The position numbers and the translations under genes were made by a program. A stretch of 64,000 nt of DNA from Entoloma clypeatum (Eukaryota; Basidiomycota; Agaricomycetes; Agaricales; Entolomataceae): assembly GCA_963565915.1 (NCBI GenBank), contig OY751495.1, forward strand, positions 558,001 to 622,000. Reading direction: 5' to 3'. The notes beneath the pieces were generated by a model that ran no database searches, was not told the DNA's origin, and worked only from the letters and a program-made list of their open reading frames with translations. Below are positions 53,690-63,752 of the stretch, piece by piece. The stretch's first letter is position 1. Each line of letters starts with the position of its first letter.

Positions 53690-54643
53690 CATTGGATTTT
53701 CACACTTTGGGGTGGAAGAAGGGAAAGGGGTGATAACGGACATGGAAGCCAATAGACAGGACATGGGAGTTAATTCAATGGACGCAGGGCAGTGTCGACA
53801 GTCGGGAGTGGCTTTGATGTGTGAAAAGGGTCCTGGGAGTTAGTTTGATGGGAGGGATGACAGTCGGGGATGGCTTTGATGTTGGGAAAGGGTCCTGGGA
53901 GTTGGCTTGATGGGCGGGATGACAGTCGGGGATGGCTTTGATGTTGGGAAAGGGTCCTGGGAGTTGGCTTGATGGGCGGGACGACAGTTGTGAGTGACTT
54001 TGATGCAGCGAAAGGTGCTGAGAGTCGGTTTGATGGGTGGGACGATGATCGGGGGGGTGGTTTTGATGTAGGAAAAGGAGTCGGGCTGATGTGTGGGACG
54101 ACGGTTGGATGTGAGGAAAGGGTCTTGGGAGTCGGTTTGATGGGCAGACAATGATCGGGAGTGATTTCGATGTAGGAAAAGGGTCTGGGAGTGTGTGGGA
54201 TAACAGTTGGCAGTGACTTTGATGTGAGGAAAGGGTCCTGGGAGTCGGTTTGATGGGCGGGACGATGATCGGGAGTGTAGAAAAAGGGTCTGGGAGTCGG
54301 TTTGATGTGTGGGATGATGGTTGGCAGTGACTGTGATGCGAGGAAAGGGTCCTGGGAGTTGGTTTGATGGGCGGGACGTTGATCGGCATTGGCGCAACTC
54401 ACTGGGGGCGAGCATTGATGGCAGTGACAGAGGTCGGCGCGGAACAGTTGATAATGATGGGAGAGATCAAGAATAGATCACACCCTTTCATGATTGACTG
54501 TCGTTTTTCGTGAAGTAGAAATCAGGATTATTTCATGATTTATTGGCACTTGGTGGGGGAAAGCGAAATCCAGGTCTGTAGACCTGCCAAAGGGGGGGTA
54601 CTATGGCAGCCTTATGATACCATCAGATTGTGATGTCAAGGTG
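53690..54643 (-). repeat. KDZ right terminal inverted repeat with tandem array
   Basis: Inverse of the left arm. The array at about 53810-54390 holds around nine or ten units of roughly 60 bp (TTGATGGGCGGGAYGAYAGT ... AAAGGGTCCTGGGAGT). Units at 53845-53965 are almost identical to each other. The first contig ends inside this array (49635, equal to 53951). Confidence 0.85.
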
Positions 54644-54651
54644 GGGCATTT

Positions 54652-54969
54652 AGTGCTTTCAAGGCAGTTTTGCCTTGTTGAGGCACCGGATCAACAAGGC
54701 ATATTTGGCTTAAGTTGTGGGAAGATCAGGTGCTCTTCATCGCGCTTTGTGACGTGTGACCAAGGGGGTGTCGGAACGCGACTGCAGCAACACACGTCGG
54801 ACTTTTTTTTCGGCCTCACGAGACCCCCCCCCCCCCCCCCCCCCACCCCCTCCTTCCTAATATAGTATGTTATACCCACAAACATATATATTTCTACGAA
54901 AAACATAAGATCAAAATGATAAACCTCTCACAAAATTACAAATGAACGAGGACATCAGCGTGCAGGTAC
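54652..54969. other. Noncoding flank with poly-C tract
   Basis: No gene recognised. A run of about 20 C lies at 54824-54844. It sits between the KDZ target duplication and the end of the zinc-finger gene on the minus strand. Confidence 0.55.
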
Positions 54970-55038
54970 CTATCGACGTTTTTGACCAGAATCTGCCTTG
55001 CAGCTATCACAGCTCCACTGCTTCGGAGTAAATGTATA

Positions 55039-56669
55039 TCGACGGCGCCCGTAACAAAGGTGTCGTCAAGTCTATCTCCAAGGTCCAGAGACGCGCAGCG
55101 TTATGGATATTGGGAGCCTTCCGTACCACCCCCACAGGGGCGGTCGAATCTCTTGCCGGCCTGCCTCCGGTGCACTTGCACCTCAAGAAGCTCTCCTGCA
55201 GAAACCGTGTCCGCATGCACTCCCTTGCACCCAGACACATGACCGTCATGGTATGCGACGAGGATGACCCCTCCAAGCGTCCGTGGTACTCCCCGGAATT
55301 TATGTATAATCTTAAATCCCCCCTCGTTGATATCTGGGCATACCGTGCAAACGTGACTGTCCCCCTATCACCTTTTAATAACTACAACGAACCAGGGAAA
55401 CACGTCCTCGACCGATTCCCTGATCGCGTAATCCACGACATCACCCTTATCCGCGGCAAAACCGCTAAGGACCGTGCCGAAGCCAGAAAGTCGCGCCTCA
55501 TCACCCTCAACAAGGTGTTCGATGCCAACATCTGTTCCAACAAGTCCGCCGTCATTGTCACTGACGCGGCCGTTCCCTCCCTTGCGTCGGGCCACCAAGC
55601 TGTTGCAGCTTGGGAGACCTGGCACATGGGGTACTCCATCAACAAAGACTGGGCAGCCGGCGGCCTCGCAGTCTCTGACGACACTGAAACCTTAGCTATC
55701 GGACACGGGTTCTCGAACCTGGTCAGTCTGTTAGGGGGTCTCTCTCAACTGGAAGAAATCCACATTTTCACCGACTCTGTCAACGCCATTAGGCGCGCCA
55801 CAGACCCGGACCTCCACTCCTCGCAGGCAACTGCGCTCGCTATCATCAGTAACCTGATTCCTTGGTTTGAGGAACCCGGCCTGAAATCCAAAGTCTTCTT
55901 TCACCATGTCCCCGATTGCTCGGACCATGGCTTCGAACCCCACCGTGCAGTGCACGACTTCGCCTCCTCGATTCGCATCGAGTGTGGTGAGTCGGCCTCC
56001 AGATCCCTTGACTTCAACACAAAGCAATTCACGGACGACATGCTCAGGGACTGGAACAATCTGTACCAGTCCCCCAAGTATGTTGGCCGACACTATCAAT
56101 TCCCGAGATCGTGCGTCAGACGCCAAGACCACGCTCGGGCCAAACGTATGAAGCCGTCCCACCTCAAGGGCGGTACATGGCTTAAGGATGTGGGTCACTC
56201 CCAATCCCTCACGGCTCAAATGGTCCGCGGCCTCACCAGCCACGCCCCAATTGGCCACTATAGACATAGGTTCAACATTGGTGACAAAGTTGAACATTGC
56301 GACTGTGGTCCGGGGTCCGTCGAGGACTTCGCCCACGTTTTCTACAAATGTCTGCACCATCCCACCAGGCCACCAGACATGCCCACCTTCTCGAGGAACA
56401 CTCCCATCTGGGACGTCTTCGGGAAATTCATCATGGATAACCCAGGGGCATTTGCCTTCCGGGATCGTCCAACGCCCAACACAACCGTTGGCGGTAGTCG
56501 CGTGGTAGCGCGCTGGGTTCAAAGGGGTGCAGCCCCCTCTGGCAAGCGAACGCGATCGAAGGGTAAGAACCGCACAGGCGCAGACACCCCCCAGCGCCGT
56601 CAACGGCCAACCTCACAAGGTTGGAGTGATCTTGTATCGCGCAACCGAGTACTCGGGAGCGCATACTAA
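55039..56669 (+). pseudogene. LINE ORF2 C-terminus: RT thumb, RNase H, CCHC
   Basis: About 543 codons without a stop. It opens with the post-RT block KVQRRAALWILGAFRTTPTG and LAGLPPVHLHLKKL. An RNase H domain follows: VIVTDAAVP, then FTDSVNAIRRATD and VPDCSDHGFEPHRAVHDFAS. A terminal cysteine finger reads CDCGPGSVEDFAHVFYKC. The arrangement (RNase H after RT) is that of Tad- or I-like fungal LINEs. The apparent start codon (55032) lies in the target duplication, not in the LINE, so this is a truncated frame, not a complete protein. Confidence 0.88.
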
Positions 56670-56861
56670 CGCGTTTGTTTACAACAGACCCCCCCGTCCT
56701 GGCGCAAGGACTTATCAGCTCGACGGAGCTTTGCGCCGCTTGTTCTTCACGCGTACGTAGATCCTCGGATCGATGTAGTTTACTCTACGTCAAGCGGACT
56801 GTACCCCTAGTATACCGCTATATAAATTGTTGACAAAAAAAAAAAAAAAAAAAAAAAAAAA
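55039..56861 (+). mobile_element. 5'-truncated LINE (non-LTR retrotransposon)
   Basis: An 1,823-bp insert ending in 27 A residues (56835-56861), flanked by a 14-bp duplication, GGAGTAAATGTATA (55025-55038 and 56862-56875). This is the classical product of target-primed reverse transcription. Only the last third of ORF2 remains. The clean, long TSD and intact poly(A) suggest a recent event. It lies within the PHD-like exon of the minus-strand zinc-finger gene. Confidence 0.93.
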
Positions 56862-56996
56862 GGAGTAAATGTATACTTCATACAACTTTGATGATACTAA
56901 AATCAATTATGAGGATCGTTGCGAGTCCTGGATGAGCGAGACAAGAGGGAACTTACCCAGACTGTTTCACATCCTTGCACTCGGCATTGCATAGTG

Positions 56997-59900
56997 TAGT
57001 GCTGTGCATGGCCCGGCCTGAGGCCGTGAGCCAGGCCAAGCCAGGCCAAAATGGCGGCTTCATGACGGCTTTGGCCTGGCCTGGGATCTTGAAAAGCCAA
57101 AGCCAGGCCGTGAAGCCGCGGCTTTCGAGAGCAGAGGGAACATTTATTTGTGGCTGAGTTATTAAAAACACGCATCATCAAACTTTAATTTATCAACGCT
57201 GCATCGAAACACCCGCCATCGTTCTCTGTCGTTTTTCATCTTCGTCGCCATCGCCCGTTTTTATGGCTCCTCGTTCACCTATCCGCACCTCCCTCTCGAC
57301 CTTCTTTTTTGCTCAAGTACATGTACAATGTAACCCTTTGTGGCTCATCCTTCAACTATTTATGATGACAATTTGCCCGACACTCGCTCGCCATTTTTGC
57401 CTCAACTTGCGCTGTTCGTGCTCCTCTCTCTTCTGTGCCCAATATGTCCACTCCCGAAACCGTTAAACAACTTGTCAAGGGGATCAGTGCTCTCTCAAGC
57501 TCTTTGTCAGATGCTGTACCAAAGGGATCAAAAGATGATAAAATCTGGTCGGTTATGAATACAAAGGAAGGTGATACTCCGCATGAAACCTTCAACCGCC
57601 GGTTTGATGCATTGTTTGGGGAGGATTGTCGTGATCTTGGCGGCCGCCTTCACCATATTCGCCAGGGCAAACTCGGGATGGGTCTCGTCATATCTTACCT
57701 TTCGAAACTCAACTGGACCAAAGATTTTCCCTTGGATCTCGTGGAGCTCAAGTTGCAACGCCTGGTGGATGAGCTGAAACATCTTCAGTGAGTACCCAAA
57801 TGATCGTTATCCGTTTTTACTGATGGATTGTTAGACGAGCGGACGTACCTCGCCCAGCACGAACCGTCAACCCCACCGCGAAGCTCAAGGACACTGCCAA
57901 CACCGAGGCCCCTCAACTTTCCTTTCAGCGCAAAGCTGTCCAGGATTTCCACTCCCGACAAGCCGACCAGAACGACGCTCCTGCATCTTCAACGCCAGAT
58001 GCTAATCCACGTGCACCCTCCTCAGTCAATGTGGGGTTAGCTCCCCAAAACAAGCGTAGCAACTCGTCTGTCAACAACGACAATACTGAAGACGAAGTGG
58101 TTGACCAGCCAGTGCCACGTATGTCTTGTTTGTGTCCAACAACTACTTTCTCATCTGCAAGTACGTTCTTTACAGCGAAAAAGAAGCGCGCAACGGCAAC
58201 TATGTCGCAGGCAAAGAGCAAGCGTGATGTGGACATGACGGGCGCTGAGGAGAATTTACAGGCTAAGGGTATGGTCTTTCCAATCATGAAAGAGCATCCG
58301 CGCAAACTCAAACGCTTATTTAGGTAAGAAGAAAAGTGCAACCCTTGGCAATCCGCAAGTGACCGATGCCGACGGCCTACTCGCCGACGTGGATGTCCAG
58401 TTGATAGACAACAATCCATCTACACGTGAAGATAAGCGACAAGATGTTGATTATTTCTTTCGTCCTGCTGTTGTCAAAGAGGTGAATGGAAGGTCAAAAA
58501 AGTATCGTACATGCAAACTATGCCCGTGAGTTCTTGCATCGCAAATCTGTCACATATATTGATGAGATGTACAGGGCCAACAAGAGTCTCGTCGATGAGG
58601 TCACAATGTTGCGACGCCACCTTGAAGCGAGCCACGCAGTACGTGATCTTTTTCAGGTTTTCCTCAATTTCTGGAATTTCTCCCGTTAATTTTCTCCTGT
58701 TCAGGGCAAATACCGCAGCTGGGCAAAAGGTGCCAACTTTGTGTCGAAGCTGCCTGGGGACATCAAAAAGCGGAAGGCAGCTGCGGAAGAGGCAACACGC
58801 ACGTTGGATCGTGACCTCAGAGAGAAGAAGCTTTCTGAGCGGGTCATCCCTTACTCGGACAAACTGTTCCGCCGAGCAGCGATAGAGTGGCTTGTGGCGA
58901 CGGATCAGGTAAGGAATTTATTTTTTCAACTAATTCTCTGATTACATTGTCTTTCTTCATAGCCGATCCAAGCCCTTGAACATCCTAAGTTCAAGGAGAT
59001 GATTGACGTTTCTTCTCGTGCGACAAATGGGGTGAAGATTCCAGGTCGGAAGGCAACCCGGGCAGAAATCATGCATATGTTCAAGAAACATCTTACAACA
59101 TTGAAATCCCGGCTCAATGTACGTATTCTCTTGCACTTTTGTTCATTTCTCATCGTTTCACAGGGTCCTGCAGTTCAAGGCGAAGTTAGCTTGACATGTG
59201 ACGCATGGCAGGCAGGCAACACAGATGGCTACTTTGCGGTCACGGCGCACTGGATCGAGGAGCTGACCCCTGGCAAATGGGAACTCGAGAATGCTCTGAT
59301 TGGTTTCACGCGTCTCAACAATGCACACAACGGTGAACGGCTCGGTCAAGCTCTATTCAAGATTGTCAGACGTGTCGGAATTGAGGACAAGGTGAGTGTA
59401 TCATTGCTATCATACTCCCATCATGCTTATCCTCGAACACGAAGGTTGGCCACGTCACGTGCGATAACGCGAGCAACAATCCAACGATGATGAAGGAATT
59501 TGCTGCACGACTGAAGACCGCTACAGGCAGGAAGTACAACTGGAGGAAGAGAAAGATCAAGTATGCTGGTCCATGAGCTTACCGAGTTCAGTTACTCACG
59601 GGAAACAGCTGTCTCGCACATGTCATCAATCTGGCAACGCAAATGCTCATCTCAACATACAGCAAGTCGCCCCATTTCGATCCAAAGCAGCCAGATGCAC
59701 ATATACCGACATCCCGCGATGAGGTGGGGCTGGTAAGGGCAATTGTAGTCAAGGTAGGTATTGATACTTAGCTATTAATGCCGCTTACCTCTTATCAGGA
59801 ACGCTCCTCATCGAAGCGAAAAGAAATGTGGAGAACCATTCAGATTAAGGTAAATAACGGGCCTGTACTTCAACTTATACTCGATATGAAGGTGCGGTGG

Positions 59901-61439
59901 TCATCAACATATTTGATGCTTGATCGCGCGGAAAGAAAAAAGAATGTGCGTAACTAGTTCCAAATGAAGATTCATATTCATAACTTCTTTCACACAGTGC
60001 ATTGATGCCTTTGTCGACGAACTTCGTTGGGAAGAACCTGACTCTGCAAAACGGGACAAGATACGCGAACTAAGGCTTACGAGCGAGGAGTGGGCACGGG
60101 TAAACATCTTTCTTGGTTTGCTAAGTGTATGTCTACCCGTTTCGTGTACAAAACAAGGTCTGACGTGTTTTAGCACGCCGATAATGCTCAACAGGCATTT
60201 TCGTCTGATAATGTCCCGACTCTGCACTATGCAATTCCTGCACTGGAAGCCCTTCACCGAGCATGGTCTAGTCGAGCTGGCCGTTCCAAATTTCAGCCGT
60301 TTGCCCCCGCCCTTCATGCCGCATGCGAGAAGATCGACGAGTACTATGAGAAGACAAGCGAATCTCCTGCGTACATCATGTCAATGAGTACGAGTGGTTA
60401 TCTCCTATCCTGCACCCTTGACGTTGCTGATATATCTCTAGTTCTTAACCCAAAGGAGAAAATGGGATATTTCAAGAAGCACTGGTCAGCCGAGCTCCAG
60501 GAAGAAGTCCTGGAATGTGTTGAGGAGGAGGTATGTCTAAGTTCCTGTCTTCCATTGCAGGAGCTAATTGCTCTTAGTTCAAAGAGCGGTGGCTACGATT
60601 CCGTAGCGGCCCCATGACAACACCATCGGTACCATCAACAAAGAGCAAGGGATTGCATGCTCTGCTTCGAGAACTTAGTGATGATGAAGAAGACGTGGCG
60701 GCGGATACAGGGGTGGATGTACCCAATGATCCTCAACGGCCATGGCTTCGCGACTACCATGCCTATATGAATGTTCCTGAGCAAGTGCCGGAAGGCTGGA
60801 CAGCAATCCAGTGGTGGGGCGTAAGTATTTCGAACTGAATACTCTGACCAGTGCCTAACAAGTTCTCGTAGTTCAATGCACAGCACTATCATCCTGTATG
60901 GGGTTCGCTCGCACGCGACTATCTTGCGATTATGTCGTCATCAGTCTCAAGTGAGCGCGCGTTTTCGCAAGGGGGGATCACGATATCAAAGCGCCGCAGT
61001 TGTCTCAAGGGTGACATCGTGGAGGCCCTCCAGAGCATCAAATGTGCAATCCGACGTGACTTGCTCTTTCGAGAACCTGCACCATCGTCGACATTGGAAT
61101 TGGAGGAAGGTGACGAAGAGTTAGCGGACGTGACTGAAGGGGATTCGAGGGACCCTGAGGAGGAGTCAGATGTTGAGGGGTTTTCCTGGGATGAGCTACT
61201 GATTGAGGATGAAGACGGGGAGACTATGGATTGGTCTGAGTAGCATAGTAGATTCCGTTGGTGCACATGCACGAAAAAAATCATGATTTACATAGAAAAG
61301 CCGTGGCCTAGGCCGGGCCAAGCCAAAGCCAAGCCGTGTTTGACGGCTTTGGCCTGGCCTGGCATTTGCGAAAGCCAAAGCCGCCTCAGGCCAAGCCAAA
61401 GCCGGGGCTTTCAGGCCAAGCCAGGCCGGAACAGCACTA
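56997..61439 (+). mobile_element. hAT-2 DNA transposon, apparently intact
   Basis: A 4,443-bp element with a perfect 8-bp duplication, GCATAGTG (56989-56996 and 61440-61447). The terminal repeats TAGTGCTGT / ACAGCACTA continue imperfectly into GGCC-rich subterminal repeats (AGGCC, GCCAAAGCC) at 57010-57120 and 61300-61435. It has one multi-exon transposase gene with no stop found in the spliced frame. The insertion splits the codon region NTM/QCRV of the zinc-finger gene. Confidence 0.95.
57444..61243 (+). CDS. hAT-2 transposase with BED finger
   Basis: Start ATG 57444 (MSTPETVKQLVKG), stop TAG 61241-61243. More than ten short GT-AG introns are inferred, for example 57788-57834, one ending at the CAG near 58175 and one ending at the TAG near 58323. 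The frame stays open through all of them. A BED-type finger spans CKLC ... HLEASH (two introns inside). The catalytic region shows CDAWQAGNTDGYFAVTAHWI, NNAHNGERLGQAL and TCDNASNN, followed by CLAHVINLAT and KVRWSSTYLMLDRA. The C-terminal hAT dimerisation block is HPVWGSLARDYLAIMSSSVS then SERAFSQGG. An acidic tail follows. All the expected hAT domains are present, so it could be active; splicing needs RNA evidence. Confidence 0.85.
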
Positions 61440-61535
61440 GCATAGTGTTTCGGCCCTCTTGAATTTCGGCATCGGTGATGGTGACCCCGCAAATACAAGT
61501 GTTCAGGTTGAGTAAGTGAACTTTTCTTGTTCGAC

Positions 61536-61935
61536 TCGGCCGTGTCCGCATATCGGTAGCAGCTCCACTCGGCGGCAGGGGCCGGGAGGTCGTAGGGCCT
61601 GCTAGGGATGGACCAGGGATGATCGCAGGTGGTGCAGTGGCTGGCGCTGCAGCTAGAGACGTCGCGGGTGGGGACTGTGGGTTTGCTGTAACAAGGATGT
61701 TCACAGAGCATGGGAAACCAAAAGGACTCGGACTTACTAGGCCATGTCCACATATCGGTGGCAGCTCCACTCAGCGGCAGGGGCCGGGAGGTCGTAAGGG
61801 CTGTTAGGACTGGACCAGGGATGATCGCGGGTGGTGCAGCGGCTGGCGCTGCAGCTGGAGACGTCGCGGGTGGGGACTGTGGGTTTGCTGCAACAAGGAT
61901 ATTCACAGATCATGGAAAACCAAAAGGACTTAGAC
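61536..61935 (-). repeat. Tandem duplication of an exon plus intron in the zinc-finger gene
   Basis: Two copies of a unit of about 200 bp (61536-61735 and 61736-61935). Each consists, on the minus strand, of an intron (GTAAGTC ... TTGCAG or TTACAG) and an Ala/Pro-rich exon beginning ANPQSPPATS. They differ at around 8-10% of positions. The duplication adds a second Ala/Pro-rich segment to the protein without breaking the frame. Confidence 0.75.
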
Positions 61936-62404
61936 TTACTACGTGTTTTGAGAACATATGGCTCGTCATCCAGCTCATCATCCACTCCCTGTTCATCCAC
62001 CGACTCGGACTCGTTCTGTGCGCTCGCATCATCATCGTCTGAACGCTCGGAAATATCATCCGCAGGTTCCTCATTGCAGCCACTATCACCTGCCCCTGGA
62101 TTTTCGCCCGCATGTGTCGAGGAACTTGGCGCCGAATGACTACATGCAGAGCATGTTAGATCTTCCAAGTCGAAACACAAGGAAATGATGAGACCAAGAT
62201 GAGACTCACCGAACCACAATTCGTGAACGGTGTGCCTCTGAGATAGGAAGTGGTTTCTTTCGTTGTTCTCCTTTTGACCGTTGTTGTTTTGGCTTCTTGA
62301 AGCGAGCTTTCCATATGCGGTTCATGCCATCCTTTTCAGACTGGGAAAGTTCAGCAAGCGTAGGAAAAGTGGCAGGAGAGGTCAACCGGTGGCGATCCCG
62401 ATAG

Positions 62405-63752
62405 TACACTGGCCACGGTTCGGTCCTCGAACCTCCGGACCGCGGTTCGGACCTGGACTGGACCCTAGGTCCGGGGTGCGGGTCCTTACATCTGGCGGAC
62501 TCGGACCTCTTTAGAGGTCCAGGTCCAGAGGTGTGTTGGACCTGGACCGGGGGTTCGGACCTGCTGGACCCACCTCAGATTCTGATTAACTTCGGCAGCG
62601 TGTTTGACGTGTCGTGTGATCTCATTTACTCAACCATTTCTTCCACATATAAATACTGTACTTTCGAGACGGAAATGAAAAGAATCCATGCATGACCTAC
62701 TCAGATAAATTAGTACTTCAACCCCTTGACACATAAAAATATAAAATCGCACCATATCCGTGGAACGCTGGGCTGTCGTCTGCCTGGGCATTCAATCTAC
62801 ACATAGATGGCATGAATTTGAGATAGAAACGAAGGGAAACGAATAAGAACGCACCGAGTTGTGATTTATACATCACTTCAACCCCTTGACCCATAAAAAT
62901 CGAAAATCGCGCGATATCCGCGAAACGCTGGGCTGTCGTCGACACAGGCATTTAATCTAGACATAAATGGGATGGATTTGAGATATAAATGAAGGGAAAC
63001 GGATGGAAACTCACCAGGATATGATTTATTCTTTCCCATAGACCCTGCACCCATAACAGCCCGAGATCGCGCCACACCCCGTAAGCTCCGGGCTCTCATC
63101 TATGCAGGCTCTTGATCTACACATAATTGGGATATTTTTGAGATAGTAACGAAAGAAAACGAATGAGAACTCACTGGGATATGATTATCCCTCTCATCAG
63201 TCCCTTGAGCCACTGCAAGCCCGAATCATGCCGTACCCGGCTCTCATGAACCTGGTCCTTTAATCTGCCAGTGTTGTCAAAAAAAAAACATCGGACATGG
63301 GGTGTGGAATGAGAGAGGATGGGTCAATGACTTCGTTGATCATGAATCATGGTTACCGAACGCGTCGACGCGGTCACGTGATCGGCAGACGTCTGATCAG
63401 GAAAGAATGGGACATACCTCTGTGAGTTCTAATTCGTTTCTCTTCATTTCTATCTCAAATACACCGCATTTGTGTGTAGAAAAAAGGCCCACTTAGACGA
63501 GAGCCTGCCGTTCTGTGGATGCGGCGCGATTTCGTGATGGTTTTTGCATACAGGTTTTTTTCTGTACACTAGCCGTGAACTCAGCAGGTTTTGAGCTTAA
63601 AAATTAGGTCCGGACCTGGACCGGACCTCAAGGACCTGGACCTTGAGGTTCGGGTGTGGGTCCGCTGGATGCTCGGACTGGACCCCTAGGTGCGGGTCCA
63701 GGTCCAGTCGAAAATGCCTGGACACGGACCGGACCGGACCGTGGCCAGTGTA
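62405..63752. mobile_element. Non-autonomous hAT element
   Basis: A 1,348-bp element with ends TACACTGGCCACGGTTCGGT on the left and the near inverse on the right, and an 8-bp duplication with one mismatch (CCCGATAG / CCCGGTAG). GGTCC/GGACC motifs crowd both ends (62410-62570, 63605-63740). No transposase is encoded. Excision with one TSD restores the reading frame of the zinc-finger gene. Its ends are unlike those of hAT-2 (TAGTGCTGT), so a different hAT must mobilise it. Confidence 0.88.
62712..63275. repeat. 162-bp tandem repeat inside the non-autonomous hAT
   Basis: Four diverging copies starting near 62714, 62876, 63038 and 63199. Shared blocks include CGCTGGGCTGTCGTC, TTTGAGATA and GAAGGGAAACG. 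Identity falls from left to right, and the fourth copy is partial. Confidence 0.75.

Larger units (their letters stand above)
49836..53951 (+). repeat. Duplicate of 45520-49635 (probable assembly artefact)
   Basis: The segment repeats 45520-49635 at a constant offset of 4,316 bp. All encoded frames are the same, including the KDZ transposase and its two TGA codons, the Tc1 element (52211-53305) and its ORF (52573-53133). The KDZ start codon at 45490 is absent from this copy, because the copy begins 30 bases into the gene. It should not be counted as a second set of genes. Confidence 0.9.
43993..54643. mobile_element. KDZ (Kyakuja-Dileera-Zisupton) transposon
   Basis: A large DNA transposon bounded by a perfect 8-bp duplication, GGGCATTT (43985-43992 and 54644-54651). 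The ends read CACCTCAACATCACAATC on the left and the near inverse (GATTGTGATGTCAAGGTG) on the right. The terminal inverted repeats are long, strongly conserved for at least 700 bp and recognisable for more than 900 bp, and each contains a tandem array. One transposase gene lies inside. The coordinates include a contig overlap: without it the element would be about 6,335 bp. KDZ elements are an established fungal DNA transposon class. Confidence 0.85.

Noticed and set aside
45520..53951. Genuine segmental duplication of the KDZ/Tc1 segment
   Set aside because: Both copies end exactly at a 200-N gap and show no differences in the encoded frames; contig overlap is a simpler explanation.
53810..54390. 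Regularly spaced repeats resembling a CRISPR array
   Set aside because: The whole 60-bp unit is repeated, spacers included, the genome is eukaryotic and no cas genes are present. It is a minisatellite in a transposon arm.
43993..54643. TET/JBP dioxygenase gene, known to travel with some KDZ elements
   Set aside because: Looked for a dioxygenase frame within and beside the element and found none.
55731..56603. A 290-codon frame antisense to the LINE
   Set aside because: Shadow of the GC-rich LINE coding frame; no domain recognised and it lies within a truncated insert.
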